Source: Bacteroidota bacterium | GTDB lineage: Bacteria; Bacteroidota; Bacteroidia; Chitinophagales; Chitinophagaceae | Assembly: GCA_028875955.1 (NCBI GenBank) | Contig: JAGWTX010000109.1 | Coordinates: 1 to 7,466 of the forward strand | DNA: 7,466 bases | Reading direction: 5' to 3' | Position numbers and translations under genes: made by a program | Shown here: positions 6,096 through 7,466 of the stretch, piece after piece | Layout of the letters: each line of letters opens with the position of its first letter | Numbering within the stretch: the first letter of the stretch is position 1 | The notes under the pieces: generated by a model | The model's database searches: none | Told to the model about the DNA's origin: nothing | The model's input: the letters and a program-made list of their open reading frames with translations, nothing else

Positions 6096-7466
6096 TTATG
6101 GGTTTTTGGGAAGCGCCAGCAGATTGGCAAGTATACGGAATGCGCCGGGTACCCCTGCGGGCAACTGTCTGAATAACACCAGGCTGACGTAGGCAAAATT
6201 CCCTTTCCCGTATTTTGCAATGGCAAGGCTTCCGTTGGAATCCTTTTCACCTGTGTCGTGCATGGTCAGTGGCATTTCGAAATGCGGATCCGATTGCAGA
6301 ACCTGGTAGGTGCTGCGCTCCTGAACCCATCCCTCAAAATCCTTTTCCGTAATCTGGTTCGGATAATGTAAAACCGGGTGATCGGGCAAGGCGAAATGAA
6401 CGGCTGCATTTTCCTCCGTAACCCTGGAACCGGTACTGATGGTAAAAGGATAGGGACCCAGGTGCAGTCTTTTGGAACCTACGTTATTGCTTTTGATGTA
6501 TTGTGCAATCAGGTTCCCCCCGTTTTTTACATATTCATTCAATACCTCGTTCTTATCTGTCAGATATTCAAAAATATTGCTGGCCCGGATACCGGTAACA
6601 ATGGCGTCAAATTGTTTCAGATTTTCGGTGGTCAGATCTGCTTCTGACAGAAGGGTCACTTCATAACCCAATTGCTCCAGCGCTTCCGGCACCTTATCAC
6701 CGGCGCCGGCAATATAACCCACTTTTTTACCCTTGGTAATGACGGATAAATGAATCAGATTGGCTTTTGCCGGAGTGAAATAAGTGATGGTAGGAATGTG
6801 ATCATAGGCAATGACCCGGGTACTTCCTCCAAATACAGCATCGCTTTCGGGTGTAAGACTGATTTCTTCCTTATAACTGTCAGAAGTAGAAACAGGTGCA
6901 AAAACAAAAGCGGCCTGCTGACCCGGTACAAGGGTAAGGGATTGGCTACCTGTCTGGTTTTTGAATAAATGCGCATCTGATACCTTCACGACTTCTTTTT
7001 CATCTTTCCCGTCATTGGCTTTCAGCTGAACCGGAACAGTTACGGAAGCACCATTCAGGGATACATAATTCTCCCTGGTAAAATTGATTTCTTCCCGGGG
7101 AATCACGGCAACCGGTTCATACAATTCTCCTTTGGCAGGATCAACCACTTTATATTGTACCGGTCTGTCAATATTAAAATCCACACCCTGGATGGAGATG
7201 GTATAGGTAGTTGGGAATGCCGGGTCGTTTTGTGCCTTCCCGATCAGCTCCTGGTCGCGTATATCGAATATGCCGACTTCTTTCGGATGCACCAGCCAAT
7301 ACGGTTGAGACAAGGGTTTGTTCTGCGGTACAGACAGGGTCTGGTTGATGCTGATATTGCTGTTGGGTAAAAGTTGAACAGATAGGGAAGAATCAAAATT
7401 GCCCGAATGAATCCGCGTTAGGGTAGCATTGACTTTGTTTCTGGCATTGATAAAAAAATTGACAGG
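6096..7466 (-). CDS. PIG-L (LmbE)-family protein, C-terminal part with a glutamine-amidotransferase-like domain (5' end missing)
   Basis: The frame is open from the right edge to the TAA at 6096-6098, giving 456 visible residues without a start; the TTG at 7311-7313 is internal, because coding character continues upstream (SVPQNKPLSQPYWL spans it). The sequence resembles the C-terminal extension of the large (about 800-aa) Bacteroidota PIG-L/LmbE-like deacetylases: beta-rich Ig-like segments (about visible residues 1-230), then an alpha/beta domain from KKVGYIAGAGDKVPEAL (near 247) through FDAIVTGIRASN and YVKNGGNLIAQY, like a class I glutamine-amidotransferase/ThuA fold. No cysteine occurs in the visible part, so amidotransferase catalysis is excluded here. 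The N-terminal zinc-dependent deacetylase domain would lie outside the window, so its activity, signal peptide and substrate cannot be checked. It would be the upstream gene of the group that continues into the two small membrane proteins and the symporter. The PIG-L name rests on family recollection of this extension. Confidence 0.78.
   Translation of the reverse strand, partial: PVNFFINARNKVNATLTRIHSGNFDSSLSVQLLPNSNISINQTLSVPQNKPLSQPYWLVHPKEVGIFDIRDQELIGKAQNDPAFPTTYTISIQGVDFNIDRPVQYKVVDPAKGELYEPVAVIPREEINFTRENYVSLNGASVTVPVQLKANDGKDEKEVVKVSDAHLFKNQTGSQSLTLVPGQQAAFVFAPVSTSDSYKEEISLTPESDAVFGGSTRVIAYDHIPTITYFTPAKANLIHLSVITKGKKVGYIAGAGDKVPEALEQLGYEVTLLSEADLTTENLKQFDAIVTGIRASNIFEYLTDKNEVLNEYVKNGGNLIAQYIKSNNVGSKRLHLGPYPFTISTGSRVTEENAAVHFALPDHPVLHYPNQITEKDFEGWVQERSTYQVLQSDPHFEMPLTMHDTGEKDSNGSLAIAKYGKGNFAYVSLVLFRQLPAGVPGAFRILANLLALPKNP

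Noticed and set aside
5965..6192. 75-codon plus-strand frame across the small-gene gap
   Set aside because: It is antisense to the 50-aa membrane protein and the end of the PIG-L gene, is proline/methionine-rich without a recognisable pattern, and the minus-strand frames fit the operon spacing much better.
7311..7313. TTG as the start of the PIG-L-type gene
   Set aside because: The frame stays open with plausible coding sequence to the right edge, and the SQPYWL motif region continues through it, so the codon is an internal leucine.

Overview
The window looks like ordinary chromosome from a Bacteroidota bacterium, most likely a Chitinophagaceae/Sphingobacteriia-type relative. This is inferred from protein character (HtrA with two PDZ domains, large PIG-L protein with a long C-terminal extension, SSF symporter with a soluble insert), moderate GC by eye, little Shine-Dalgarno-like sequence before the starts, and very tight packing. 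No mobile element, RNA gene or CRISPR array was seen, and no gene-free stretch exceeds about 80 bases.

Layout, left to right. (1) The 3' part of a periplasmic HtrA/Deg serine protease gene runs off the left edge (+, ends 1295). (2) A perfect 18-bp hairpin at 1323-1360 is a bidirectional terminator shared with the next, convergent gene. (3) A GH13 alpha-amylase-family enzyme with no signal peptide lies at 1377-2651 (-). (4) Only 41 bp away and divergent is an APC-superfamily permease, 2693-4060 (+). Its TGA directly abuts the TGA of the next gene, giving TGATCA at 4058-4063. (5) A leftward gene group, read from the right edge, contains a PIG-L-type protein (3' part, 6096-7466), a 50-aa two-helix membrane protein (5940-6092), a 39-aa single-helix membrane protein (5794-5913) and a 578-aa sodium:solute symporter (4061-5797).

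The two tiny membrane proteins are the least explained part. The 50-aa gene starts 3 bases after the PIG-L stop. The 39-aa gene overlaps the symporter start by the four bases ATGA, which suggests translational coupling. Several secondary transporters are known to have small membrane partners encoded next to them (YjcH with ActP, YhdT with PanF), so a symporter-plus-small-subunit unit linked to an extracytoplasmic PIG-L hydrolase is a reasonable hypothesis. The substrate cannot be read from the sequence.

The GH13 enzyme and the APC permease may share a control region because of their divergent arrangement, but a functional link is unproven. The HtrA gene appears to be an independent envelope quality-control gene.
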